Positions 17,670 to 26,543 of a stretch of DNA of 64,000 bases are shown piece after piece (the stretch's first letter is position 1; every line of letters starts with the position of its first letter). Origin of the DNA: Neokomagataea tanensis (GTDB lineage Bacteria > Pseudomonadota > Alphaproteobacteria > Acetobacterales > Acetobacteraceae); assembly GCF_006542335.1 (NCBI RefSeq), contig NZ_CP032485.1, positions 1,312,501 to 1,376,500 of the forward strand, given 5' to 3'. Made by a program: the position numbers and the translations under genes. The notes below the pieces were generated by a model. That model ran no database searches. It was not told the DNA's origin and saw only the letters and a program-made list of their open reading frames with translations.

Positions 17670-19088
17670 TTAGTTTTCTTTGCTGCGTGAGCGTTTGATA
17701 AGCAGCCACCCTGCCGCCAGTGCGAGGGCAATGACGGGAATGCTGGCGACGGTATATGTGCCAGATGGGTAATCAAAAGCCATCATGATAACGACGAATG
17801 CGAGAAATCCCAGTGTTGCCCAATTGGTAATTGGGGCGCCGGGCATAGCGAAACCTGTAGGCGCTATTGTGCCAGCTTTTATGGCCGCACGCAGACGCAT
17901 GTGAGACAGCAAGATGCTTGCCCAAGTGCCAATAATACCAATGGCAGCGATGTTCAGAACGATTTCAAATACTTGAGAAGGGATGAAATAGTTCAGCACA
18001 ACGCCGACGAGGTAGACGCACAGTGTGGCGAGAATACTGACATAGGGCACAGAGCTTTTATTCATGCGCGCGAAGGCTTTTGGAGCAGAGCCTCCCAGTG
18101 ACAGTGCGCGTAAGATACGACCCGTCGAATAAAGACCGGAATTGAAGCTGGAGAGTGCGGCAGACAGAACGACGATGTTCATGATCGTGCCAATGCCAGG
18201 GACACCTAGTTTTTGAAAGAATGTAACGAAGGGGCTTACGCCCGCGTGGTAAGCCGTCCATGGCAGGATGCAAACAAGCAGAACAACCGAACCGACATAG
18301 AACAGGCCAATACGCCAAATAACGCTGTTCACTGCTTTCGGAAGTACTTCCCGAGCGTTACGACATTCGCCTGCTGCGGTACCGATCAGCTCAATGGCCG
18401 AATAAGCAAAGACCACGCCTTGCATCAACATCAATGCTGGCAGCACACCATGCGGGAAGAAACCACCGTTGCTGGTGATAAGGTGCAGTCCCGTATCTTG
18501 TCCGGCAATAGGGTGGCGGCTACCGAGAACAATCATTCCCACGATAAGGAAAATAACAAGGGCGACAACTTTGATGAGGGAGAACCAGAACTCCATTTCA
18601 CCAAAGTACTTAACGCCAATCATGTTCATGGTGCCGACGATGGCCAAGGCGCCAAGTGCAAAGACCCATTGAGGTACTGCGGAGAAAACCGCCCAATAAT
18701 GCATGTAAAGTGCGATAGCGGTAATATCTACGATGCCAGTCGTTGCCCAGTTTATGAAAGAAAGCCAACCTGAGACATAGGCCGCCTTTTCACCGAGGAA
18801 CTCACGCGCATATGTGACGAAACTTCCGCTGGTCGGGCGGTACATTACGAGTTCACCGAGGGCGCGTAGGATCAGAAAGCAGAAAAGGCCGCAAACCGCG
18901 TAAGCAATAGCGAGAGAAGGGCCTGCAATTTGTAGGCGCGACCCTGCGCCAAGAAACAGGCCGGTACCGATTGCGCCGCCAATGGCAATCATCTGAATGT
19001 GACGGCGACCCAGATCCTTATGGTAGCCTTCTTCACTGATGGTATCGTCAGGCTGATGTTGGACCGGTGGAACGGGGTTAGACGTCAT
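17670..19088 (-). CDS. ansP: L-asparagine permease, AnsP type (APC family)
   Basis: Twelve-segment inner-membrane amino acid/proton symporter, 472 residues. The APC signature IGGAIGTGLFLGAG lies in the first membrane segment, with the consensus region LRALGELVMYRPTSGSF next. The N-terminal EEGYHKDLG and the long stretch YVSGWLSFINWATTGIVDIT are as I remember for E. coli AnsP, rather than GabP, LysP or CycA. ATG 19088 is chosen because AGGA lies eight bases upstream, while the ATG at 19097 abuts that site. Asparagine is the most likely substrate, but a related polar amino acid cannot be excluded. Confidence 0.82.
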   Translation of the reverse strand: MTSNPVPPVQHQPDDTISEEGYHKDLGRRHIQMIAIGGAIGTGLFLGAGSRLQIAGPSLAIAYAVCGLFCFLILRALGELVMYRPTSGSFVTYAREFLGEKAAYVSGWLSFINWATTGIVDITAIALYMHYWAVFSAVPQWVFALGALAIVGTMNMIGVKYFGEMEFWFSLIKVVALVIFLIVGMIVLGSRHPIAGQDTGLHLITSNGGFFPHGVLPALMLMQGVVFAYSAIELIGTAAGECRNAREVLPKAVNSVIWRIGLFYVGSVVLLVCILPWTAYHAGVSPFVTFFQKLGVPGIGTIMNIVVLSAALSSFNSGLYSTGRILRALSLGGSAPKAFARMNKSSVPYVSILATLCVYLVGVVLNYFIPSQVFEIVLNIAAIGIIGTWASILLSHMRLRAAIKAGTIAPTGFAMPGAPITNWATLGFLAFVVIMMAFDYPSGTYTVASIPVIALALAAGWLLIKRSRSKEN

Positions 19089-19277
19089 TCTGTACATCCT
19101 GCAGTGAACATGTAGTGCATGTGAGAATGTTTCCGCTTCTTCATGCGTGGCTGATATGCTTCTAGTGCATGGACCATAAACGAAATGATTCATTTATGCG
19201 TGGTGCGAGACCAAAAAAAATCTCATTTCACGTTTTTTTTTATGAATCATGCCGGGCTGTTTGCAGGGAAGAAGGCG

Positions 19278-20591
19278 TTACTGTCCCGGTGGTTTGGCAA
19301 TGCAGGCCAAGCCTTGGGCATTTAACTGCCGGCAGGCGGAACTTGCGCTATGGGAATCCAGTCCGACCAACCGTGACCGCCAGAGTGTCCGGCCGTTGAT
19401 AACGACGGGTTGCAGAACTGTTTGTGTTGCTTGCAGCAAAGAGAAGGATGCTTGCCGGGCCATTGTGGCTGCAAAGCGTGCCTGTCCTGCATTGTTGAAG
19501 GCACCAACCTGCACGCTCCAGTTTCCGTAATGGGAGGGTGGCGCTGATACGGGAGCAGCCGTTGAGGTGTTGGGGGCGCGGTCGTTTTGCGGAGGGGGAA
19601 GCCAGGTTGGCGGGGCTGGTAATGCTTGAGAGGTAGGTGTCGGGCTGGGCGGAGCAAGTGTTGTTGACGTCGGCATGCTGCAATTATCAGCCGTATCGTA
19701 AGCTGCGTCTGGGTCGCATGGCACAGATGATACAGGGGCTGAGAGGCGTGTTGGGGCTGCGACCGAGGGTTGTGGCACGGCTGTATAATTACGGTTGGCC
19801 CATGCCGCCTGAATTGAAGAGGCCGACGAATACGAGGCAGAGGATGTTGCTGCGGGAGGAGTATCCCCTAAGTGAGGGGTGATGGCTGCGACATAGGCGA
19901 CCGTCTCATGGGGGAGTGGGCGCCCTTGATTGAGATATGCTTCAAGGCGTTGTGGCCCCGCATTATAGGCTGCGAGAAAAGCCGGGGAGCCATATTTGCG
20001 TGACAGGATGGCGATATACTCAGACCCTGCGGCAATATTGTCGTGTGGTTCATAAGGATCTGAGCCGAGGTTAAGCCGGTCCTGCATATCGGCGTAAGTT
20101 TGGGGCATGAGTTGCATCAAGCCCATGGCCCCGGAACTGGATGTGATGGGCTGGCCGTCTAAATATTCATGTCCACCAGATTCCTGATGCATGACGGCGC
20201 GTATCCAGCTTTCTGGCACGGTGGAGCGGTTGGAGGCTTCCCGAATATAAGGGCCCCAAGGATCTGCGGCAGAACCAGGTGCGCGATATGCAGGGTTAGC
20301 CATGCTGTAGCGGTCGTAGCGGGAACGCTGGCTGGAGCAGCCGGATACTAACAATACGACTGTTAGCCCAGCGGATACGGTACGGAAATGGCGGCTTGTA
20401 AACCTAAAATTAACCTTCTGAGCGCAGGATAAATTGCGTTGTACAGGAAGGGTTTTGAGGTGATGAGTACGAGTCCCGACACAGCAGACGAAACCGGAAA
20501 GAAAAGTAAAAAACGTATGTTTTTGCTGGTTTCTGGCGGTGTAATAGTAGCTTTGGCTACGCTGGGCGTGTTTGGATTTCAGAAGTTTCAT
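19278..20591 (-). CDS. SLT-type lytic transglycosylase lipoprotein with SPOR domain
   Basis: Cell-wall enzyme predicted to cleave peptidoglycan glycan strands in the periplasm. A lipoprotein signal ends in LLVSGC, with the lipidated Cys encoded at about 20337-20339. The SLT domain follows (AVMHQESGG with the catalytic Glu, AMGLMQLMPQTYADM, LAAYNAGPQRL), then a Pro/Ser/Ala-rich linker and a C-terminal SPOR peptidoglycan-binding domain (about the last 80 residues, WSVQVGAF). The 5' boundary is unsure: no ATG, GTG or in-frame TTG exists between the lipoprotein signal and ATG 20591, which lies inside the opposing fliL gene. The coding sequence is only secure to about 20415. Confidence 0.8.
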   Translation of the reverse strand: MKLLKSKHAQRSQSYYYTARNQQKHTFFTFLSGFVCCVGTRTHHLKTLPVQRNLSCAQKVNFRFTSRHFRTVSAGLTVVLLVSGCSSQRSRYDRYSMANPAYRAPGSAADPWGPYIREASNRSTVPESWIRAVMHQESGGHEYLDGQPITSSSGAMGLMQLMPQTYADMQDRLNLGSDPYEPHDNIAAGSEYIAILSRKYGSPAFLAAYNAGPQRLEAYLNQGRPLPHETVAYVAAITPHLGDTPPAATSSASYSSASSIQAAWANRNYTAVPQPSVAAPTRLSAPVSSVPCDPDAAYDTADNCSMPTSTTLAPPSPTPTSQALPAPPTWLPPPQNDRAPNTSTAAPVSAPPSHYGNWSVQVGAFNNAGQARFAATMARQASFSLLQATQTVLQPVVINGRTLWRSRLVGLDSHSASSACRQLNAQGLACIAKPPGQ

Positions 20592-20927
20592 CGGCAAACG
20601 CCCGTACATGATGAGAAGAAAGCAGCCTTAACCATCGTGTCTATTCCAACAATCGTGTCTAACCTTGATACGGGAGATGGTCGTGCGCGGTATGTCAAAA
20701 TTACGGCTCGTGTGCAGACACAAGGAGCTCCGGACGCCGCGAAAATGGCTCTTTTGATGCCGCAAATACAAGATGCTTTCCAGACCTGCCTGCACGGTAT
20801 GAGGCCAGATGAAATGGAAGGGGTCGGTATTTACCGCCTGCGTGAGACGATGTTGGTGCAAATCGAGAATATCCTTGCCCCGCTGCCCGTGCGTGACCTC
20901 TTTTTTGTAGAGGTTCTTGTGCAATGA
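20463..20927 (+). CDS. fliL: Flagellar basal body protein FliL
   Basis: Inner-membrane protein that surrounds the stator and supports motor torque, 154 residues. A short basic cytoplasmic tail (GKKSKKR) is followed by one membrane segment (about 19-40) and a periplasmic FliL domain (TIVSIPTIVSNL, RYVKITARVQ, ending DLFFVEVLVQ). ATG 20463 has GAGG just upstream and is preferred over the in-frame start at 20439. It overlaps fliM by four bases. Confidence 0.9.
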   Translation: MSTSPDTADETGKKSKKRMFLLVSGGVIVALATLGVFGFQKFHRQTPVHDEKKAALTIVSIPTIVSNLDTGDGRARYVKITARVQTQGAPDAAKMALLMPQIQDAFQTCLHGMRPDEMEGVGIYRLRETMLVQIENILAPLPVRDLFFVEVLVQ

Positions 20928-22045
20928 ATGAGGAGGACACAACCTTTCTTGCGGAAGCTGCATCGGAAGAGATGCCTTTCCCTCGGCAAGCCATTTCGAT
21001 GGATGACTTTGATTTCGGAGAGGATGACGAAGACGAAGGTCGCATTCTAAACCAAGCTGAAATCGATAGTTTGTTCGGCGGTGATGCCTCTTTTCAAGGG
21101 GGAGAACGAGACGATACCGGCCTCACCCGACTGATAAGTTCGTCACATGTTTCGTATGAACGCTTGCCGATGCTGGAGGTTGTGTTTGACCGGCTTTTAA
21201 GAATTTTCACGACCAGTCTGCGAAATTTCACAAGCGACAATGTCGAACTTTCTATGGATCGCTTGGGGTCACAGCGTTTCGGGGACTATTTGGACAATGT
21301 GTCTCCACGCTCAACATTTGTAGTTTTTAAAGCCGAGGAATGGGACGGGTACGGTATTCTCGTTTTGAGTTCTTCGCTCGTTTATAGCGTGGTTGATTCG
21401 CTGATGGGCGGCCGTGACCGGGGACAGGCTATTGGTGCTGCACAAGCAGCAGAGCGACAAGAAGGGCGGCATCATACAGCGATTGAGCGGGCTTTGGTTG
21501 AGCCGCTTGTGCGCATGATTTTGTCAGATTTATCAACAAGCTTCAGCCCGTTATGCGCCATTAATTTCCGTTTTGAGCGTTTGGAACTGAACCCACGTTT
21601 TGCCACGATTTCGAGAGCTGCAAACGGCGTCGTCATGGCTCGCTTTGGCATTGATATGGATGGGCAGGGCGGAGATGTAGATCTCATTTTGCCGCATGCC
21701 ACGTTAGAGCCGGTTCGCGAAATTTTGCTGCAACAGTTTATGGGCGAAAAATTCGGTCATGACGGCATATGGGAAAACCATTTGGCCCAAGAACTCTGGC
21801 AGACAGACATTACTTTTGATGCGGTTTTGGAAGAGCAAGTCATGCAATTGAGCGACATTGTTTCTTTGGCGCCAGGGGATCAGCTGATCATACGTCGTAA
21901 CCCTGAGGGAAAAGTACGCCTGTGCTGCGGCGAAAAAACCTTGTTTCACGGACGTGTAGGTAAAAAACAGGGGAATGTTGCAGTCTGTATAGAGGAGGTT
22001 CTCATAGGGAGAGAATCTAAGTCAAACAACGTAAATTATATATAA
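20924..22045 (+). CDS. fliM: Flagellar motor switch protein FliM
   Basis: C-ring protein that binds CheY-P and sets the direction of rotation, 373 residues. The acidic N-terminus carries the NQAEIDSLFGG motif typical of FliM. The middle domain has TSLRNFTSDNVELS and SSLVYSVVDSLMGG, and a SpoA-type C-terminal domain starts at about residue 290 (EEQVMQLSDIVSLAPGDQL). The gene overlaps fliL (ATGA) and is followed by the DUF6468 gene. Confidence 0.94.
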   Translation: MNEEDTTFLAEAASEEMPFPRQAISMDDFDFGEDDEDEGRILNQAEIDSLFGGDASFQGGERDDTGLTRLISSSHVSYERLPMLEVVFDRLLRIFTTSLRNFTSDNVELSMDRLGSQRFGDYLDNVSPRSTFVVFKAEEWDGYGILVLSSSLVYSVVDSLMGGRDRGQAIGAAQAAERQEGRHHTAIERALVEPLVRMILSDLSTSFSPLCAINFRFERLELNPRFATISRAANGVVMARFGIDMDGQGGDVDLILPHATLEPVREILLQQFMGEKFGHDGIWENHLAQELWQTDITFDAVLEEQVMQLSDIVSLAPGDQLIIRRNPEGKVRLCCGEKTLFHGRVGKKQGNVAVCIEEVLIGRESKSNNVNYI

Positions 22046-22060
22046 TTTGGACGATTATTT

Positions 22061-22534
22061 ATGATCATGGTGCAAGTTATTCTGGAGTTTTTACTATTAC
22101 TTATAATGGTAATTGCTCTTTTTGTTGGCGTGAGTTTGGGGAGGTCATTGAAGGCCTTGCGTCGTGATCGTTCCGGGTTGGAAGAGATGGTAGCGCAATT
22201 TCGACATTATAGTGCTGAGGCGCAAACCGGCATTAACCAACTCCAGAAATCCAGTGATGGGGTTGGGCGTGCTTTGGCCAAAACGGTGGAAGCGGGACAG
22301 GCCTTGAAACAAGACCTGCTCGCGCTGTGTGAGCGTTCAGAGGCGCTAGCCGGGCAAATGGAAGGTGTCGTTTTTCAGAGAAAGCCGCCTGAACCAATGG
22401 CCGTCTCCTCTTTGCGGGGCCGTAGTAGCGCGTCTCGGGTTGCAGCGCCGGCCGCTGCGGAGGCAACGGGTGGGCTAGGTAAGAGCGCAGCCGAACGAGA
22501 ACTCTTGCGCGCGTTGCGCCAAAAGCAGGGGTGA
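22061..22534 (+). CDS. DUF6468-type membrane protein of flagellar operon
   Basis: A 157-residue protein with one N-terminal membrane segment (about 3-26, ILEFLLLLIMVIALFVGVSLG) and a coiled cytoplasmic part (about 35-100, MVAQFRHYSAEAQTGINQL). The ordered C-terminus ends in AAERELLRALRQKQG. Small proteins like this (DUF6468) recur next to fliM and motE in alphaproteobacteria, so a motor or export accessory role is likely, though undefined. It lies 15 bases after fliM and 7 before the motE-like gene. Confidence 0.75.
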   Translation: MIMVQVILEFLLLLIMVIALFVGVSLGRSLKALRRDRSGLEEMVAQFRHYSAEAQTGINQLQKSSDGVGRALAKTVEAGQALKQDLLALCERSEALAGQMEGVVFQRKPPEPMAVSSLRGRSSASRVAAPAAAEATGGLGKSAAERELLRALRQKQG

Positions 22535-22541
22535 GGCATCG

Positions 22542-23213
22542 ATGTTGCTACGTTTGTTGTACTCGGCCAGCGCGGTGTTGGTGTTACTTATAAGCGCGGT
22601 TACTTATGATTTGGCATCGCAGTGGATGGGTGCAGGGCCCTTTACCGTTTTCGAGGCTGCACGTGCAGAGGCCACTCCGGAAGCCGCAGCGCCAGCACCG
22701 GCCATTACGCACAAAGACAACGCCAAAAAGATTGTTGTTCAAAACGGTTGTTCTGGTGGGGGATGCACAGGAGATGGCGTTACACCAGCTCCCCTTGATC
22801 CGCTGTTGAAGGCTTCTTTAGTTGAAAGGCAAAAAGAGCTTGAGAGGCGTGAGCGCAATTTGCTTGAGCGGCAAGCGGTTGTCGAAGCGGCCGAAGGTGA
22901 ATTGCAGAAGAAGTTAGATGCTTTGAACGATGCTCGAAGCAAACTGGATTCAAGCCGTCAGCAGACAGCTCATTTGATTGACCAAGACGCGGATCGGCTG
23001 GTCAAAATTTATGAAGCAATGAGCCCAGTCGATGCTGCCGCAATTTTCAATATTATGGATTTAAGAATTGGTGTTGGTTTGCTGAGCCGTATGACACCTC
23101 GTAAAGCCTCGGCCATTTTAGAGGTCATGTCACCCCAAAGAGCAATTTTAGCTACGCAGCTTTTAGCAAATACGCATAATCAGCCTATGCCATTGACGGG
23201 CCAGAATGGATGA
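22542..23213 (+). CDS. motE: MotE-like motility protein
   Basis: Exported or membrane-anchored protein of 223 residues. A hydrophobic N-terminal segment (about 5-27) is followed by an Ala/Pro-rich stretch, a CSGGGC pair of cysteines (about residue 69-74), a long coiled coil (about 92-150, LERRERNLLERQAVVEAAEGEL) and a C-terminal MgtE_N-like domain (YEAMSPVDAAAIFNIMD, LLSRMTPRKASAILEVM). That layout fits MotE, the periplasmic chaperone of MotC in Sinorhizobium, which is known to form disulfide-linked dimers. The stop overlaps the next gene. Confidence 0.82.
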   Translation: MLLRLLYSASAVLVLLISAVTYDLASQWMGAGPFTVFEAARAEATPEAAAPAPAITHKDNAKKIVVQNGCSGGGCTGDGVTPAPLDPLLKASLVERQKELERRERNLLERQAVVEAAEGELQKKLDALNDARSKLDSSRQQTAHLIDQDADRLVKIYEAMSPVDAAAIFNIMDLRIGVGLLSRMTPRKASAILEVMSPQRAILATQLLANTHNQPMPLTGQNG

Positions 23214-25738
23214 GAGCGTTTTGGTCAGCCGTTGTTTTTGCGCTTGCGATAGGGGCAGGGCATGTCGGTGCAGCGGATGGGGTCGTTCACCGCAAGCACA
23301 AACATATGCGGCGGCCAAATCCGGTCACGGCCGAGGCGGCTGTTACCGCTGCCGCTGCCGCTCCCGCGGGGAGTGAGCAGCATGTTCTATCAAATCCGTC
23401 TGGTATGCTCACGCTTCCCGTGGGGTGGACTGTGCTGCATGAAGCGGATGGGGGCGCCCAGCCTATGCCTCCTCCAGAGAGCGCGGCTCAACCCTCGTTC
23501 AATGCGGTTAACACTGAGGCTGTAACGGGTATTTGGCTACCCCTTGGTGAGCGTACGCCCGTTGCTATGTTTCAGGAGGGGCATACAGGGGTTTTGATCG
23601 CACGGGGCGAGTTTGGGCTGGATACGCTTGGTAGTTTGGCTGTTGGGGCTTTTGCGCCAGTTAAATGTCATGTCCTGCCCGGTGTAACCGTGATTACCAT
23701 GACAATTCCGGATGGTTTGAAAATTGGCGCAAAGCCGCAAGGTGCAGGTTGGGAAATTTCGACTGCGTCCCCTGTGCAGGCAGACATGTCTCTTGGGCGG
23801 TGGGAGCATGGGTTGAGTTTTTCGCCCCCTGATCAAGACACAGCTTTGGACAGTGTACAAATTGATGACCCCGTTTCGGGGAGGCGCCTTTTGGTAGGTA
23901 TGGCCCGGTCGGGTCGTGTCGCATTTGAGCGCAACATTCGGGGGAATGGTTACGCTGTTAAGCCCAGTCTCATCGGGTTGGTGGTTGCTGCGGATGATGA
24001 TGCAATTGAACTGAGGCATCTTTCAGGGCGCTTTATTCTGGATAGAATCGGGGCAGGAACGGAAACGCTTTTTGCGCTGCGGAATTTGCCCGATAGCGGT
24101 GCGTCTATGAATGCTGTTTCTCTGGGCGATGCTTCCCCGCAGTCTTTGAAAGATTCGTTACGGGATGCCTGGTTCGCTGTTTCAGCGGCGTCACCGGGGG
24201 AGAAGCTAAACACACGTATACGTCTTGCTGAGAGTACGGCACGGCTAGGCTTGGCTGCACAAACGGATCAGATTTTACGCACAATAGTGCAGGACGAGCC
24301 CGAAGCAGCAGGTCGTAGTGACGTAAGGCGGTTGCAGCAAATTGCTTCCGTATTGCTAGGGCGTGTCCGTGACGAAGCCTTGTTGGATGATGGTGGTACG
24401 GCGCCGGAGGATCAGTTCTGGCGGGGGATGATGCGGACCCTTCCGACAGATCCGCGCAATGGGTCAAAGAGCCTACCATTTCGTTTAAGTGATGCGGCCG
24501 AAAAAGCCCGTACAGCGCAGATGATTGCCGCAGGTTTGCCCGCTCTCTCCTCTTACTCTGCCCCTTTAAAAGCCGGCTTGTTTGGGCCTGCGGCTTTGTG
24601 GATTGCCCATTTTGGGGACGAAACCGCCCAGAAATTGCTCGGGAATGGACCGGATGTGCCCGAAAAAGCTCTGGCACAGGCCATTTGGGCTGTGAGGCAG
24701 AACCTACCCGATGCTGATCAGGAGTTGGCAGCTCTCACGCACAGTGCTTCACCGCGTATTTGGCCAGAAGCAAAGCTAATGAAAATTGAGCGTGACCTCT
24801 CCAAAGGTAGGATAGCGGAAGATGCTGCTACACGTGAGCTTGGTAGCTTGATGCCGGGCTTTCGTATGGCCGGTATTGGAGCGGCGGCTCAAAGTGTTTT
24901 GTTGGAGACGCAATTGCACGCCGGGCAAATGCGCGATGCATTGACGGCATTTTTGCAGACAAAACCGCATCTTTTATTGCCCAAAGAAGAAACGGTTTTG
25001 GGGCGTATTGCGCAAGGTATGTTGGACCATGTTCCCGAAGATATGGGGCAAAAGGCCACAGAAGCCGCGTTACTGAACAAAGTGCTCACTCAGAACGCGT
25101 TTGTCCCAAAGGCAACGCAACGTGTCCTTCGCTATGCTCTGGCTGAGCGGTACCGTGCGCTGGGCTTGCCATTCGATGAGCGGGATACTTTAAGGCAAAT
25201 CGAGGCTGATGGTGTTGATGATGCCGCAAGAAAGAGGCTTGCCCGGCTAGTAGAGCTGGATCTTGCGACTGGCGCGGTCGATGTTGCGGAAAAAGACTTG
25301 GCCAATTTTCCTAAAGCTGGCGCGGCTTCGTTTGGTGTGGCAGCGCCGGAATCGGCCCCGGATGTTCAGCTGGCCTGTTTGCAGGCCCGATTGCTGAAAG
25401 CGCAGGGTAAAATCAGTGAAGCATTGGCCATTTTGCAGCCGCTTACTGATCCCTTGTCTTATGCTTTGCAGGGAGAGTTTGCCGAAGAAATAAAGGACTG
25501 GACGCAAGCCGAAGCTGGCCGAATGAAACAAATCGAAGCCATGCTGGGCCATGCTACTCCTAACGCTGCTCTGACAAAGCCTCAGGCCGCGCTGATTTTG
25601 CAAGCGGCGGGAGATGCTTCCAGAGCGCATGACGCTGCGGCGCAGGGACAGTTATGGGCACGCTATCGTTCCGCAATGATAGCTACATCTTCTGCGGAAT
25701 TATTTCGCATTCTAACAGGTCATGCTGCTGAGGATTAA
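23210..25738 (+). CDS. Large exported protein of flagellar operon, unknown function
   Basis: An 842-residue protein with a clear signal peptide (AVVFALAIGAGHVGAADG). Residues about 50-300 are a beta-rich region. The rest is Ala/Leu-rich and helical, consistent with degenerate TPR or alpha-solenoid repeats (for example ARLGLAAQTDQILRTIVQDE and LKAQGKISEALAILQPLTD). No catalytic motif is seen. ATG overlaps the motE stop by four bases, so it is very likely a motor-associated periplasmic scaffold. MotC-like or PflI-like roles are possible but not shown. Confidence 0.75.
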   Translation: MRAFWSAVVFALAIGAGHVGAADGVVHRKHKHMRRPNPVTAEAAVTAAAAAPAGSEQHVLSNPSGMLTLPVGWTVLHEADGGAQPMPPPESAAQPSFNAVNTEAVTGIWLPLGERTPVAMFQEGHTGVLIARGEFGLDTLGSLAVGAFAPVKCHVLPGVTVITMTIPDGLKIGAKPQGAGWEISTASPVQADMSLGRWEHGLSFSPPDQDTALDSVQIDDPVSGRRLLVGMARSGRVAFERNIRGNGYAVKPSLIGLVVAADDDAIELRHLSGRFILDRIGAGTETLFALRNLPDSGASMNAVSLGDASPQSLKDSLRDAWFAVSAASPGEKLNTRIRLAESTARLGLAAQTDQILRTIVQDEPEAAGRSDVRRLQQIASVLLGRVRDEALLDDGGTAPEDQFWRGMMRTLPTDPRNGSKSLPFRLSDAAEKARTAQMIAAGLPALSSYSAPLKAGLFGPAALWIAHFGDETAQKLLGNGPDVPEKALAQAIWAVRQNLPDADQELAALTHSASPRIWPEAKLMKIERDLSKGRIAEDAATRELGSLMPGFRMAGIGAAAQSVLLETQLHAGQMRDALTAFLQTKPHLLLPKEETVLGRIAQGMLDHVPEDMGQKATEAALLNKVLTQNAFVPKATQRVLRYALAERYRALGLPFDERDTLRQIEADGVDDAARKRLARLVELDLATGAVDVAEKDLANFPKAGAASFGVAAPESAPDVQLACLQARLLKAQGKISEALAILQPLTDPLSYALQGEFAEEIKDWTQAEAGRMKQIEAMLGHATPNAALTKPQAALILQAAGDASRAHDAAAQGQLWARYRSAMIATSSAELFRILTGHAAED

Positions 25739-25748
25739 GAAACTGTGT

Positions 25749-26426
25749 TCAAGGCGCAATAATGTGGGCTTTGATAAAGTTTTTTATGCAGCAGCGGATA
25801 AAGTCTTCCAAAACTTTACCTGTGCGGGGCCGTTTACAAGCACACAGATGCGACAGAAGAGTTCCGCCAAGGGCGCTCCCGAAGAACTGGTCTGCGGCGT
25901 CATGTACGTCAGGAATGTCGAGAATACCGCGGCGCACTTGGGTTTCTAGCCAGTCCTGAATCGGGAAGTTTGTTTTCGAAATTTCAAACAGTTGCGTAAT
26001 TTGCTCCGTAATTTCCGGATTACGGCCGCTCTCAGCAATGACAGAGCGAAGCAAATTAATTTTCTCGAGGCTGAAGAGCGATTCGGCCGTGCGAAAAGTC
26101 AGCTGGAAAAGTTGTTCTTCGATGCTGTCTTTGGGGTCAGGCTCGAAAACAATTTGTGTGAATAAGCGTTCAAGGATCACCGCTTCAAACAGACTGCGTT
26201 TCGATGGATAGAAATGGTAAAGAGTTTTCTTGGACATACCCGAGTTGGTGGCAACGTTGTCCATGGAAGCTGCATGGTACCCGTGCTGCTGGATAGCTGC
26301 ACATGCGGCGTCAAGAATTCTGTTTCGACGCGCGGTTTCGTCCGGGGCATCATGGCGTCGCTCGCAGCGCTGCTGAGACGGTGCAGAAGAAGTGGGCTCA
26401 GACTGTGTTCGGACGGGACGCGTCAA
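25749..26426 (-). CDS. TetR family repressor of the adjacent RND pump
   Basis: DNA-binding regulator of 225 residues. The TetR N-terminal helix-turn-helix reads RILDAACAAIQQHGYHAASM, then DNVATNSGMSKKTLYHFYPSK, as in AcrR-like repressors; the rest is the ligand-binding region. I choose TTG 26426 because AAGGAG lies eight bases upstream. The longer frame, open to ATG 26468 or 26513, has no ribosome site and would run into the operator. It is divergent from the efflux operon and converges on the flagellar gene with only ten bases between stops. Confidence 0.85.
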   Translation of the reverse strand: MTRPVRTQSEPTSSAPSQQRCERRHDAPDETARRNRILDAACAAIQQHGYHAASMDNVATNSGMSKKTLYHFYPSKRSLFEAVILERLFTQIVFEPDPKDSIEEQLFQLTFRTAESLFSLEKINLLRSVIAESGRNPEITEQITQLFEISKTNFPIQDWLETQVRRGILDIPDVHDAADQFFGSALGGTLLSHLCACKRPRTGKVLEDFIRCCIKNFIKAHIIAP

Positions 26427-26473
26427 AAAATTAACTCCTTGCTTTTTGGGTAAGCGAATTGACGACATTGGGG

Positions 26474-26518
26474 GAAACCGGCTAGTTTCCGTCCCAATAA
26501 AGGAAACTAGCAAGTTTC
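26474..26518. promoter_or_regulatory. Two-site palindromic operator in the TetR/RND intergenic region
   Basis: GAAAC-N6-GTTTC occurs twice, at 26474-26489 and 26503-26518, exactly 29 bases apart. The facing halves also form a perfect 9-base inverted repeat (CTAGTTTCC / GGAAACTAG, 26482-26490 and 26502-26510). This layout between the divergent genes is what a TetR dimer pair would bind, repressing both the pump and its own gene. Confidence 0.75.
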
Positions 26519-26543
26519 TCTATCATAGGATTGGCTCAGTATC

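Noticed and set aside
24105..24677. 190-codon minus-strand frame in the 842-residue flagellar-operon gene
   Set aside because: Antisense, low-complexity translation; the plus-strand gene is translationally coupled to its neighbour.
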